Of a DNA stretch of 21,944 nt, positions 1 through 7,268 are shown piece after piece (within the stretch, counting starts at the first letter, position 1; each line of letters starts with the position of its first letter). A program made the position numbers and the translations under genes. Origin of the DNA: Methylobacteriaceae bacterium (GTDB lineage Bacteria; Pseudomonadota; Alphaproteobacteria; Rhizobiales; Beijerinckiaceae); contig JAISTL010000088.1 of NCBI GenBank assembly GCA_031272615.1, positions 1 through 21,944 on the forward strand, given 5' to 3'. The notes under the pieces are model-generated. The model ran no database searches, was not told where the DNA came from, and saw only the letters and a list, made by a program, of their open reading frames with translations.

Positions 1-655
1 CGTCGCGCATCACCGTCACTTCGTCGGAAATCTTGAGAATTTCCTCCATCCGGTGCGAGATATAGACAATGGAAACCCCGTCGGCGCGCAACTTGCGGAT
101 GATTTTGAACAGATGCTCCACTTCCTCGTTGGTGAGCGAGCTTGTCGGCTCGTCCAGCACCAGGATTTTGGAGTTGTAGGAGACCGCCTTGGCGATTTCC
201 ACCATCTGGCGTTTCGAGACGCTCAATGAGCCGATGAGCGCCCGCGGACTGATGTCGATTTCCAGGTCGTCGAAGATTTTCTTGGTCTGGCGATACATCA
301 TCGAGTGGCTCACCAGGCCGTATTTCTTCGGAAAGCGCCCGAGCCAGAGGTTTTCCATCACCGAGCGCTTGAGCACCTGGTTGAGTTCCTGGTGCACCAT
401 GGAAACGCCGTGCTCCATGGCGTCCTTGGGGCCGAGGAAGCGCACCGGTTTGCCGGAGAGGATGATGTCCCCCTCATCGGGATAGTAGATGCCGAACAGG
501 CATTTCATCAGGGTGGATTTGCCGGCCCCGTTCTCGCCCATCAGGGCGTGCACCGTGCCCGGACGCAGTTGCAGCCGGGCGTTGTCCAGCGCCTTGACCC
601 CCGGGAAGGATTTGCTCATCCCCAGCATCTGCAGACGGTAAGTGTCCTCACTCAT
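1..655 (-). CDS. mglA: Galactose/methyl-galactoside ABC importer ATP-binding protein MglA (3' end outside window)
   Basis: This is the cytoplasmic ATPase that energises sugar import with the MglB receptor. Only the first 218 codons are present; the family is about 500 residues with two nucleotide-binding domains, so the second is off the left edge. Reading from ATG 653-655, the visible half has Walker [10 protein letters not shown] (about residues 40-48), the degenerate signature region [16 protein letters not shown] and Walker [13 protein letters not shown]. The stretches [21 protein letters not shown] and [11 protein letters not shown] follow my memory of E. coli MglA closely, more so than RbsA or XylG. 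The weak signature in domain 1 is normal for this family. It lies 140 bp downstream of mglB in the same direction, with a GGAGG-like site just before the ATG. A permease (mglC) would be expected beyond the left edge. Confidence 0.9.
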   Translation of the reverse strand, partial: MSEDTYRLQMLGMSKSFPGVKALDNARLQLRPGTVHALMGENGAGKSTLMKCLFGIYYPDEGDIILSGKPVRFLGPKDAMEHGVSMVHQELNQVLKRSVMENLWLGRFPKKYGLVSHSMMYRQTKKIFDDLEIDISPRALIGSLSVSKRQMVEIAKAVSYNSKILVLDEPTSSLTNEEVEHLFKIIRKLRADGVSIVYISHRMEEILKISDEVTVMRD

Positions 656-691
656 GGCTCCTCCCATCCTTTTCCGGGCGTTCAGGCATGC

Positions 692-769
692 GGGCGCAAA
701 AACACGCGCCCCGTGTTCCCGAAGCTGCAAACCGCAACATCCGGCGGAAGCCTTGAAAACCGGCTTCCG
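692..769 (-). promoter_or_regulatory. Two stem-loops between mglB and mglA
   Basis: The mglB-mglA gap holds two perfect inverted repeats. GGGCGC (692-697) pairs with GCGCCC (706-711) around an 8-nt loop. CGGAAGCC (745-752) pairs with GGCTTCCG (762-769) around a 9-nt loop. No T-run follows on the minus strand, so these are not clean intrinsic terminators. Hairpins after a binding-protein gene commonly protect the upstream message and reduce downstream expression, giving more receptor than ATPase. That role is inferred. Confidence 0.5.
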
Positions 770-795
770 TCGAATGCCTTCAGCGCTACTGTATA

Positions 796-1812
796 TTATT
801 TTTTCTCGCCGAGATAGGGAGAATACGGAATACGCACGGCAATACCGGAGTCATCGAACTTGTAGTCCGTGCCTTCCAGCCAGGGCTTGCCGGCGACCGC
901 GTTGAGAATCACCGCCGACACCGCGTTGCCCATGGCCTCGCCGTCCTGCTTGACGGTGGCGCTCATGATGCCGCGTTTGATGGCGTCCACAGCCTGTTCC
1001 GTCGCGTCCACGCCGACGACCGGCATGAACTTGTTGCCGCCTTCCAGGTTGTAACCGATGCTGGAGAGGGCCGCGATGGCGCCCATGGCCATGGAGTCGT
1101 TATTGGCGATGACCAGCTCGATCTTGCCGGCGTTGGCGGCAAGGGCCGATTCCATGGCCGCCTGAGCTTGGGCTGTATCCCAGTTGGCGACGAAGGTCTG
1201 GCCGATTTGCTCCATCTTGACGCCGTTGATTTCGGCCTGCTTGACGCTCCATTCACTGCGCGCGATGGCTTCCGGATTGTCGGGCTCACCCTTGAACAGC
1301 ACATACTGGAACTTGCCGTCTTTGTTCACGTCATATTCCGGATGCTCGTCCCACAGCTTCTTGATGATGTCGCCCTGCATCTTGCCGGCGTCGGCGGCGT
1401 TGGTGCCGACGAAGATCGCCTTGTCATAGCTCTTGATCACATCGGCGCTGGGTTCACGGTTGAAGAACACCACCGGCACGCCGGCGGCCTTGATCTTGTT
1501 GACAACGCCCTGCGCCGCCTGAGCATCGACCATGTTGACCACAAGGCCGTTCATCTGCCGGGCGATCATCACATCGAGCTGATCGTTCTGGGTGGCCTGG
1601 TCGCCCTTGCCGTCCTGCATGGTGAACTTGGCCGCCTTGGCGGTCAGCGCCTTGTCGAGGGCGTTGCGCACCGTGGAAATATATGTGTCGTCATATTTAT
1701 AAATCAGAATCCCGATATTCGGGTCCGCCGCGGCGGCTTGCGGGATTGCGGAGAAAAGAACGGCGGTCAATGCCGTTGAAGCGAGCATTGAACGGAACAC
1801 AACAGATTTCAT
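796..1812 (-). CDS. mglB: Galactose/glucose-binding periplasmic protein MglB
   Basis: This is the periplasmic receptor that delivers galactose/glucose to the MglA/C importer and can also serve chemotaxis. It has 338 residues, against 332 in E. coli. The N-terminus is a Sec signal peptide (positive start, hydrophobic core, AAA cleavage near residues 28-29) with no lipobox cysteine. The mature part begins with [14 protein letters not shown], and it carries [21 protein letters not shown] and [12 protein letters not shown], all MglB hallmarks. The Ca2+-binding loop DVNKDGKFQ at residues 161-169 corresponds to the EF-hand-like loop of enteric MglB, which separates it from ribose or xylose receptors. 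The start is supported by AGGAGGT seven bases upstream of ATG 1812. First gene of the mgl operon. Confidence 0.93.
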   Translation of the reverse strand: MKSVVFRSMLASTALTAVLFSAIPQAAAADPNIGILIYKYDDTYISTVRNALDKALTAKAAKFTMQDGKGDQATQNDQLDVMIARQMNGLVVNMVDAQAAQGVVNKIKAAGVPVVFFNREPSADVIKSYDKAIFVGTNAADAGKMQGDIIKKLWDEHPEYDVNKDGKFQYVLFKGEPDNPEAIARSEWSVKQAEINGVKMEQIGQTFVANWDTAQAQAAMESALAANAGKIELVIANNDSMAMGAIAALSSIGYNLEGGNKFMPVVGVDATEQAVDAIKRGIMSATVKQDGEAMGNAVSAVILNAVAGKPWLEGTDYKFDDSGIAVRIPYSPYLGEKK

Positions 1813-1898
1813 GTTTCACCTCCTGATGAAATTCTTTTTGGTGCATTATCCCCTTTCGGGGGTCAGCGCTCGTCGCCGCGTAACCGGAAAAGTGCTTA

Positions 1899-1927
1899 TT
1901 ATTATTATCCTCTACAACGTTCAGCAA
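1899..1927 (-). promoter_or_regulatory. Possible sigma-70 promoter for mglBA
   Basis: On the minus strand TTGCTG (1927-1922) is followed after 17 bases by TAATAA (1904-1899), about 85 bp ahead of the mglB start. The spacer begins with an AACGTT palindrome (1916-1921), the kind of core used by LacI/GalR-family operators. The -10 sits in an A/T-rich TAA repeat, so the exact hexamer is ambiguous. Weak, pattern-based call. Confidence 0.3.
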
Positions 1928-2232
1928 CGCACGTCGCTGTGGCTCTTGTAAACACAAAAGGAAAGGTTTGTCACGCCTAATCCGGTGAAATCACGGGAAT
2001 ATTACCCCGGCATAACCGGAACATTTCCACAGGCGGAAAAGCGCGCGAACACGGCTTGCCCTTTGAGATACAGCCTGACTGGAGAACGCGAGTCGAAAAA
2101 CCGGTTTCAGCAGGTTCGTCCATAATTTCAGCAGAAATATCCATAAACCTGCGACAAAACGCGTCGTTCCGTCGGCGCGGCTCCGGGTGAATCGCAAAAT
2201 TCCGGACCGGTTTTCAAGCATGAGCCCGCGTC

Positions 2233-2266
2233 AAACTTGCAACAAGTTGCAAGTTTGGTTGCAACC
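2233..2266. repeat. Perfect 11-bp inverted repeat plus adjacent 10-bp palindrome
   Basis: AAACTTGCAAC (2233-2243) and its exact complement GTTGCAAGTTT (2246-2256) are separated by two bases. The palindrome GGTTGCAACC (2257-2266) follows directly. The arms use the same AACTTGCAAC word as the tandem repeats at 2334-2375, so the two clusters are one family 80 bp apart. Confidence 0.85.
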
Positions 2267-2333
2267 GGGCGGTTGAACCGCGCCAAGCAAAAAGCCTTGT
2301 GGAACAACGGTTTACAGGCAAGAGCAAGCGGCA

Positions 2334-2375
2334 AACTTGCAACCAACTTGCAACCAACTTGCAATAACTTGCAAC
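2334..2375 (+). repeat. Four tandem AACTTGCAAC(C) units
   Basis: Units start at 2334, 2345, 2356 and 2366. The first two are exact AACTTGCAACC, the third ends in TA and the fourth overlaps it by one base. The 11/11/10-bp period places each copy on the same helical face, as in arrays of protein sites, but this could equally be a simple sequence repeat. There are no spacers, so it is not CRISPR. Confidence 0.85.
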
Positions 2376-2546
2376 TTTTCGGGGGCAGGAGCGGTGGACC
2401 ATATGACGCCATGATCCCTGATCCTCCCGCAGGTGGCTGGCGCGGCCGGCAAAGGTCGGCGCCCCTTCACACGAGGCGGTGAAGAGGGAGCGGCGTGAAG
2501 CGTTCCGGCGCGGTTTGCCGGGCCGACCCGATGGCAACTTGCGCGT

Positions 2547-2564
2547 ACTTGCGCCCGCGCAAGT
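2547..2564 (-). terminator. Perfect 8-bp hairpin just after lpd, possible terminator
   Basis: ACTTGCGC and GCGCAAGT flank a 2-base centre, starting 14 bp past the lpd stop on the minus strand. A further ACTTGCGC-like copy lies at 2538-2544. No U-tract follows, so it is at best a Rho-assisted terminator or 3'-end stabiliser of the dehydrogenase operon. Confidence 0.35.
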
Positions 2565-2577
2565 CCGAGCCGCTGCT

Positions 2578-3981
2578 CTACTTTCGTGCCCGCGGCAGAT
2601 GCAGCGCGCGGCCTTCGGCGGCAAGCGCCGCTTCGCGCACGGCCTCGGAGAGGGTGGGGTGGGCGTGGATGGTGGCGATGATCTCATCCAGCGTCGCTTC
2701 GCAACCGATGGCGAGCGCGCCTTCAGCGATGAGGTCGGTGGCGCCGGGCCCGAGGATATGGACGCCGAGAATCTCGCCGTACCGCTTGCCGGCAATGATT
2801 TTCACCTGCCCCGAGGTTTCGCCTTCGATGAGCGCCTTGCCGTTGGCGGCGAAGGGGAAACGACCGATGGTGATGTCGAGGCCCTGTTCCAACGCCTTGG
2901 CTTCGGTGAGGCCGACGCCCGCGAACTCGGGGCGCCCGTAGACACAAAACGGCGTTGTGGCCGCGTTGAAGACGGCGGTGTGGCCCAGTGCGTTTTCAGC
3001 GGCGACCTCTCCCTGAACTGAAGCGACATGGGCGAGCAACAGGCCGCCGGTGCAGTCGCCGGCGGCGTAAATGCCGGGCACGTTGGTTTCCATGCGGTCA
3101 TTCACGACAATCCGGCCACCATCAACGTTGATGCCTGCGGCGTCAAGATTGAGGCCCGAAGTCTCAGGCTTGCGGCCCACCGCCACCAGCACCCTGTCCA
3201 CCGTCAGGGTGTCTTCCAGCTGGTCACTGCTGAGGCGCACCGCAGCCTTGCCGTTTGTTTCCTCAATCGATGTCACGGCGCTCTTGAGGTTGAACACCAC
3301 GCCCTTCTTCGCCATGTCGCGGCGCAGGGTTTTGGCGGGTTCGGCATCCATGAAGGGCAGGATCTCGTCCATCATCTCGATGACGCTGACCTTTGTGCCG
3401 AATGCCGAATAAACGGCGGCCATTTCAATGCCGATCACGCCGCCGCCGATGATCGCCAGAGTTTCCGGAACAGTCTCCAGCGCCAGCGCGCCGGTGCTGT
3501 CAAGGCACACCGGCAGGTCCACGCCGGAAACCGGCGGCACGGCGGGCGCCGAGCCGGCGGCGATGATGGCGCGGTCAAATTCGAGAATTCGCGGCTCCCC
3601 GGCGCCGGTGACCGTCAGGCTGCGCGGCGAAGCGAAGGCGGCGGTTCCGGTGATGACGGTGATGCCGTTGGATTTCATCAACGACCCGACGCCGCCGACC
3701 AGCCGTTCGACGATGCGCCGCTTGTCGGTCTGCACGGCGGCGAAATCCAGCGTCAGTTGGGCGTTGATGCCGCGGCGGCCGGCGGCGCGCATGTCTTCAT
3801 AAAGGAAGGCGGTGTGCAGCAGCGCCTTGGTGGGAATGCAGCCGACATTCAGGCAGGTGCCGCCGAGCGCGGCTTTTTCGACGAGCGTCACCTCGGCGCC
3901 GAGCTGGGCGGCGCGGATGGCGGCGACATAACCGCCGGGGCCGCCGCCGATGACAACGAGACGCGTTTTGTTTTCGGGCAT
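2578..3981 (-). CDS. lpdA: Dihydrolipoyl dehydrogenase (E3)
   Basis: This flavoenzyme re-oxidises the dihydrolipoyl arm of the E2 subunit and passes electrons to NAD+. It has 467 residues, the usual size. Visible parts are the FAD-binding GGGPGGYVAAIRAAQLG (residues 12-28), the redox disulfide in GGTCLNVGCIPTKA (Cys43/Cys48), the NAD-binding GGGVIGIEMAAVYSAFG, the second FAD segment GIYAAGDCTGG and the C-terminal dimer-interface HAHPTLSEA that supplies the catalytic His/Glu. ATG 3981 is preferred over the adjacent GTG 3984 because GAGAGG is better spaced from it. It is the last gene of the operon, 18 bp after E1-beta, so it is probably a dedicated E3 rather than the housekeeping one. Confidence 0.95.
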   Translation of the reverse strand: MPENKTRLVVIGGGPGGYVAAIRAAQLGAEVTLVEKAALGGTCLNVGCIPTKALLHTAFLYEDMRAAGRRGINAQLTLDFAAVQTDKRRIVERLVGGVGSLMKSNGITVITGTAAFASPRSLTVTGAGEPRILEFDRAIIAAGSAPAVPPVSGVDLPVCLDSTGALALETVPETLAIIGGGVIGIEMAAVYSAFGTKVSVIEMMDEILPFMDAEPAKTLRRDMAKKGVVFNLKSAVTSIEETNGKAAVRLSSDQLEDTLTVDRVLVAVGRKPETSGLNLDAAGINVDGGRIVVNDRMETNVPGIYAAGDCTGGLLLAHVASVQGEVAAENALGHTAVFNAATTPFCVYGRPEFAGVGLTEAKALEQGLDITIGRFPFAANGKALIEGETSGQVKIIAGKRYGEILGVHILGPGATDLIAEGALAIGCEATLDEIIATIHAHPTLSEAVREAALAAEGRALHLPRARK

Positions 3982-3999
3982 CACATCCTCTCCGTTGGG

Positions 4000-4983
4000 T
4001 CAGGCGAAGCGTTTGCCGAACAGGGCTTTGACTTCGGCGACAATCTGCTCCGGTCGCGGCAGGAAGGCGTCCTCCAATGTCGGGCTGAAGGGCACCGGCG
4101 CGTCGGGCGCCGTCACCCGGGCAACCGGCGCGTCCAGGGCGTCGATGGCTCCGGCTGAAACAACGGCGGCGATTTCCCCCGCGATGCCGCCGGTGCGGCA
4201 GGCCTCATGGGCGATGACCAGGCGGCTGGTTTTGCGCACCGAGGTGATGATGGCGTCCTCGTCGAGCGGCCGGATGCTGCGCAAATCGATGACTTCCGCC
4301 TCGATGCCCGCTTTGGCGAGTTCCCCGGCGGCGATGAGGGATTTGTTGACCAGCGCCCCGCAGGCGACAATGGTGACGTCGCGCCCCTCACGGCGGACGG
4401 CGGCCTTGCCGAAGGGAATCACCGCGTCGCCTTCGGTGACGTCACCACGCACGCCGTAGAGCATCTTGTGCTCCAGGTAAATCACCGGGTTCGGGTCCCG
4501 GATGGCGGCGAGCAGCAACCCCTTGGCATCGGCCGGGGTGGTCGGCATGACCACGTAAATGCCGGGAATATGGGCGAAGATCGCCTCCAGATTCTGGCAA
4601 TGGTGCATCCCCGAACGCATACCGCCGCCGAAGGGCGCGCGCAACACCATCGGCACGCTCATGTCGCCGTCATAGCCGTAGCACATCTTGGCGGCGTTGT
4701 TGAGAATCTGGTCCAGCGCCAGCGGGATGAAATCGGCGAACATGATTTCCAGCACCGGGCGCAGGCCCATCATCGCCGCGCCGATGGCGGCGCCGGTGAT
4801 GGCGACCTCCGAGAGCGGCGTGTCGATGACGCGCTCGGGCCCGAATTCATCGAAAAGCCCGGCGGTCACCTGCAGGGTGCCGCCGTAGACGCCCACATCC
4901 TCGCCGAGAATGAACACGCGTCCGTCGCGCCGCATTTCTTCGGCGAGGGTGGCGCGGATGGCTTCACGCATGGTGGTTTTCAT
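4000..4983 (-). CDS. 2-oxo acid/acetoin dehydrogenase complex E1 component, beta subunit
   Basis: Beta half of the thiamine diphosphate-dependent E1 (transketolase pyrimidine-binding fold plus C-terminal domain), 327 residues as usual. Visible family motifs are FILGEDVGVYGG near the N-terminus, RVIDTPLSEVAITGAAIGAAM, MFADFIPLALDQI, RAPFGGGMRSGMHHCQ, and the C-terminal VIDLRSIRPLDEDAI and HEACRTGGIAGEIA. Its ATG (4983-4981) overlaps the E1-alpha stop as ATGA, giving translational coupling and equal subunit supply. Pyruvate, branched-chain and acetoin-type E1-beta proteins are hard to separate by eye, so the substrate is left open and no symbol is given. Confidence 0.9.
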   Translation of the reverse strand: MKTTMREAIRATLAEEMRRDGRVFILGEDVGVYGGTLQVTAGLFDEFGPERVIDTPLSEVAITGAAIGAAMMGLRPVLEIMFADFIPLALDQILNNAAKMCYGYDGDMSVPMVLRAPFGGGMRSGMHHCQNLEAIFAHIPGIYVVMPTTPADAKGLLLAAIRDPNPVIYLEHKMLYGVRGDVTEGDAVIPFGKAAVRREGRDVTIVACGALVNKSLIAAGELAKAGIEAEVIDLRSIRPLDEDAIITSVRKTSRLVIAHEACRTGGIAGEIAAVVSAGAIDALDAPVARVTAPDAPVPFSPTLEDAFLPRPEQIVAEVKALFGKRFA

Positions 4984-5960
4984 TGGTCGGCCCTCCCTTC
5001 GCCATAAACATGCAGAACCGCTTCCCCGCCGGGCGGGAACGGGCTTTCCTCGGCGAATTTCACCGCGTCGTCCACGTCCGCGGTCACACCGGCGCGAATG
5101 GCGTCCAGGTCCGCCTCATCGGCATGGCCACCGGCCAGCAGATATTCCCGGAAGCGCTTCACCGGGCATTTCCTCTTCCACGCTTCAATTTCCTCCTTCG
5201 GGCGCAGGTCCCGCGGGTCGCGTTCCGAGTGCCCCAGCCAGCGGTAGGTTTTGCATTCGATGAAGGTGGGGCCTTCTCCGGCCCGCGCCCGGGCGTAGGC
5301 CTGCATGGCGGCGTCGTAAACCGCCAGCACATCGTTGCCGTCCACCACGACGCCGGGCATCCCGTAACCGTCGGCGCGCCGGGCAAGGTCAACAATCCCC
5401 GAGTGCTTCGAGGCCGGTGTGGAAATGGAATAGAGGTTGTTTTCGCAGATGAACACCAGGCCCAGCTTCATCACCGCCGCCATGTTCATGCTTTCGTGGA
5501 CATCGCCGCGGTTGGAGGCGCCGTCGCCGAAATAGGCCACGGCGATATAGTCCTTCTTTTGCAGCCTGGCCGCCAACGCCACGCCGACGCCCACCGGCAG
5601 ATGGGCGGCAACGACGCCCGAACCGGCGATGACCCCCGCCGGGCGATAGCCCATATGGTGGGAGGTGTTTTTGCCCCGCGCCGCGCCGGTGACCTTGGCG
5701 AAGGCGCCGGCCATCATCATGCGCTGGGGAATTCCCTTGAAAATGAACGCTCCGCGCGTGCGCAGCGACGGCAGAATCAGGTCATCCGGTCGCAACCCGT
5801 ACACGGTGCCCGCGGAAATCGCCTCCTGTCCGATGCCGGAATGGGGAAGCTCGGGGAGTGGACTGTGCTTGTGATATTCGGTCATCCGCTCTTCCGTTAT
5901 CCGGGAGAGCAGCATCCATCTATAGAGCTCCAACAGGTCCTTTTTCTGTAAATCTGCCAT
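4980..5960 (-). CDS. 2-oxo acid/acetoin dehydrogenase complex E1 component, alpha subunit
   Basis: Alpha half of E1, carrying the thiamine diphosphate-binding motif GDGASNRGDVHESMN (residues 145-159) that closes with ENN at 173-175. The phosphorylation-loop-like SISTPASKHSG and the GHSERDPRDLRPKEEIEAW region are also typical. Its 326 residues match single-substrate bacterial E1-alpha proteins such as AcoA/PdhA. It would decarboxylate a 2-oxo acid (or cleave acetoin) and transfer the acyl group to lipoyl-E2. It lies 52 bp after E2, and its stop overlaps the E1-beta start. The start has an AAGG-type site nine bases upstream. The substrate is not readable from motifs. Confidence 0.9.
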   Translation of the reverse strand: MADLQKKDLLELYRWMLLSRITEERMTEYHKHSPLPELPHSGIGQEAISAGTVYGLRPDDLILPSLRTRGAFIFKGIPQRMMMAGAFAKVTGAARGKNTSHHMGYRPAGVIAGSGVVAAHLPVGVGVALAARLQKKDYIAVAYFGDGASNRGDVHESMNMAAVMKLGLVFICENNLYSISTPASKHSGIVDLARRADGYGMPGVVVDGNDVLAVYDAAMQAYARARAGEGPTFIECKTYRWLGHSERDPRDLRPKEEIEAWKRKCPVKRFREYLLAGGHADEADLDAIRAGVTADVDDAVKFAEESPFPPGGEAVLHVYGEGRADQ

Positions 5961-6012
5961 GCCGTTGCCTTTTTTCTTACTCAGTTGAACGTGTGTATGC
6001 GGCGAAGACCCC

Positions 6013-7194
6013 TCAGGCCTTTTTCAGCCCGGTCATCTCCGCCGGATGTTCCAGATAGTGCCGGATGCGCTGCAGGAAGCGCACCGCGGTTTCGCCGTCG
6101 ATGGAGCGATGGTTGTAGGTGAGGGACATGAACATCATCAGCGCCGGAACGATTTCGTCATTGTCGTTGACAACGGGCGTTTTGGCGATGCGCCCGAGGC
6201 CCAGGACCGCGCTCTGCGGGTGGTTGATGATGGGAGTGAACAGCACCGAGCCGAACACGCCGGAATTGGTGATGGTAAAAGTGCCGCCGGCAAAATCCGC
6301 CGGGGTGAGACGTCCCTCCCGGCCGCGCTCCGCCAGGTCCGCCAGTGCCTCGCCGATGGACAGCAGGTTTTTGCCGTCGGCGTCGTGAATGACGGGGGTG
6401 AGCAGCCCTTTGTCGGTGGAGACGGCTACGTTGATATTGACGTGCTTCTTCAAAATGATGCGCTCCTCCTCAACCAGGGCGTTGAGGGCCGGGAACTCCC
6501 GCAGCGCCCTGGCCGCGGCCAGAATGATGAAGACGTTGTAGGACAGCGGCAGAACCTTGCGGATATCCCGCACCGCGCCCATGTTGACGTCGGCGACGGT
6601 GGTGACGTCGGCGGCGGAGCGCTTGCTGCGCATGAGGTTTTCGGCGATCACCCGGCGGATGCCGTCAAAGGGCACAATGGTGTCTTCGTCATCAACCGGC
6701 GCCGGTGGAGAAAGAGGCGCCGGCCGGGCGTGCGCCGGGGCCTCCGGCAAATCGGCGTGGACAATCAGGCCGCCGGGGCCGCTGCCGGAAAGGCCGTCCA
6801 GGGAAATGCCCCGTTCGGCGGCGATTTTGCGCGCCAGCGGCGAGGCGCGTTTTTTGCCGTCGCCGGCGGCGGGAATGTCAACGGGCGTTGCCGCCGGGGC
6901 GGTGACGGGAGGTTCCGCGGGTGATGTCTGCGCAGCCGGAGCGTCCACCGCCTCACCTTCGGCGGCGATGACACACAACAGGCCGCCCACAGGCACCACG
7001 TCCCCCTCGGCGGCGGCGATGGAACGGACAACGCCCGTTGCCGCCGCCGCCAGTTCGCTGACGACCTTGTCCGTCTGGATTTCAACGAGACTCTCCCCCT
7101 CACGGACGGCGTCGCCCGGCTGTTTGAGCCAGCGCACGACAACGCCGTCAATCATGGTCATGGAGATTTGCGGAAGTCGGATTTCAACGGACAT
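6013..7194 (-). CDS. Dihydrolipoamide acyltransferase (E2) with one lipoyl domain
   Basis: Core of the dehydrogenase complex, 393 residues. The order is a lipoyl domain at about 1-78 with the lipoylated Lys43 in EIQTDKVVSE, an Ala/Pro-rich linker, a peripheral-subunit-binding domain from about 117 to 155 (ASPLARKIAAERGI ... GSGPGGLI), and the CoA-acyltransferase domain ending in the catalytic NHRSIDG. The ATG at 7194 is preferred because it begins the lipoyl domain (MSVEIRLPQISMTM) and follows AGGTGG; the open frame upstream to 7401 is Arg/Pro-rich and not protein-like. It precedes E1-alpha, unlike the more common E1-E1-E2 order. A single lipoyl domain fits acetoin- or branched-chain-type complexes as well as some pyruvate ones. 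Confidence 0.92.
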   Translation of the reverse strand: MSVEIRLPQISMTMIDGVVVRWLKQPGDAVREGESLVEIQTDKVVSELAAAATGVVRSIAAAEGDVVPVGGLLCVIAAEGEAVDAPAAQTSPAEPPVTAPAATPVDIPAAGDGKKRASPLARKIAAERGISLDGLSGSGPGGLIVHADLPEAPAHARPAPLSPPAPVDDEDTIVPFDGIRRVIAENLMRSKRSAADVTTVADVNMGAVRDIRKVLPLSYNVFIILAAARALREFPALNALVEEERIILKKHVNINVAVSTDKGLLTPVIHDADGKNLLSIGEALADLAERGREGRLTPADFAGGTFTITNSGVFGSVLFTPIINHPQSAVLGLGRIAKTPVVNDNDEIVPALMMFMSLTYNHRSIDGETAVRFLQRIRHYLEHPAEMTGLKKA

Positions 7195-7268
7195 GGTCCA
7201 CCTCGGTTGAACGTGAAACAGGAAGCTTGGCCCGCAAGGGGCGGAGCGGGATGAGGGCGCGCTCCCGC

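Larger units (their letters stand above)
1813..2577. other. Gene-free stretch between mglB and lpd
   Basis: I see no convincing gene in these 765 bp; the short open frames lack a ribosome site and protein-like composition. The right part holds the mgl leader, including a CCCC-TTTC-GGGG hairpin around 1850-1861. The left part holds the AACTTGCAACC repeat cluster (2233-2375) and the hairpin behind lpd (2547-2564), which are listed separately. Small palindromes such as AAACCGGTTT (2098-2107) are present without obvious meaning. Confidence 0.6.

Noticed and set aside
2334..2375. Tandem repeats considered as a CRISPR array or plasmid iterons
   Set aside because: Units are 11 bp and contiguous without spacers, and there is no rep gene or DnaA-box cluster nearby.
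2578..7194. Naming the complex acoABCL (acetoin dehydrogenase) outright
   Set aside because: Motifs do not separate acetoin from pyruvate or branched-chain types by eye, the gene order differs, and the regulator is PrpR_N-type rather than AcoR-like.
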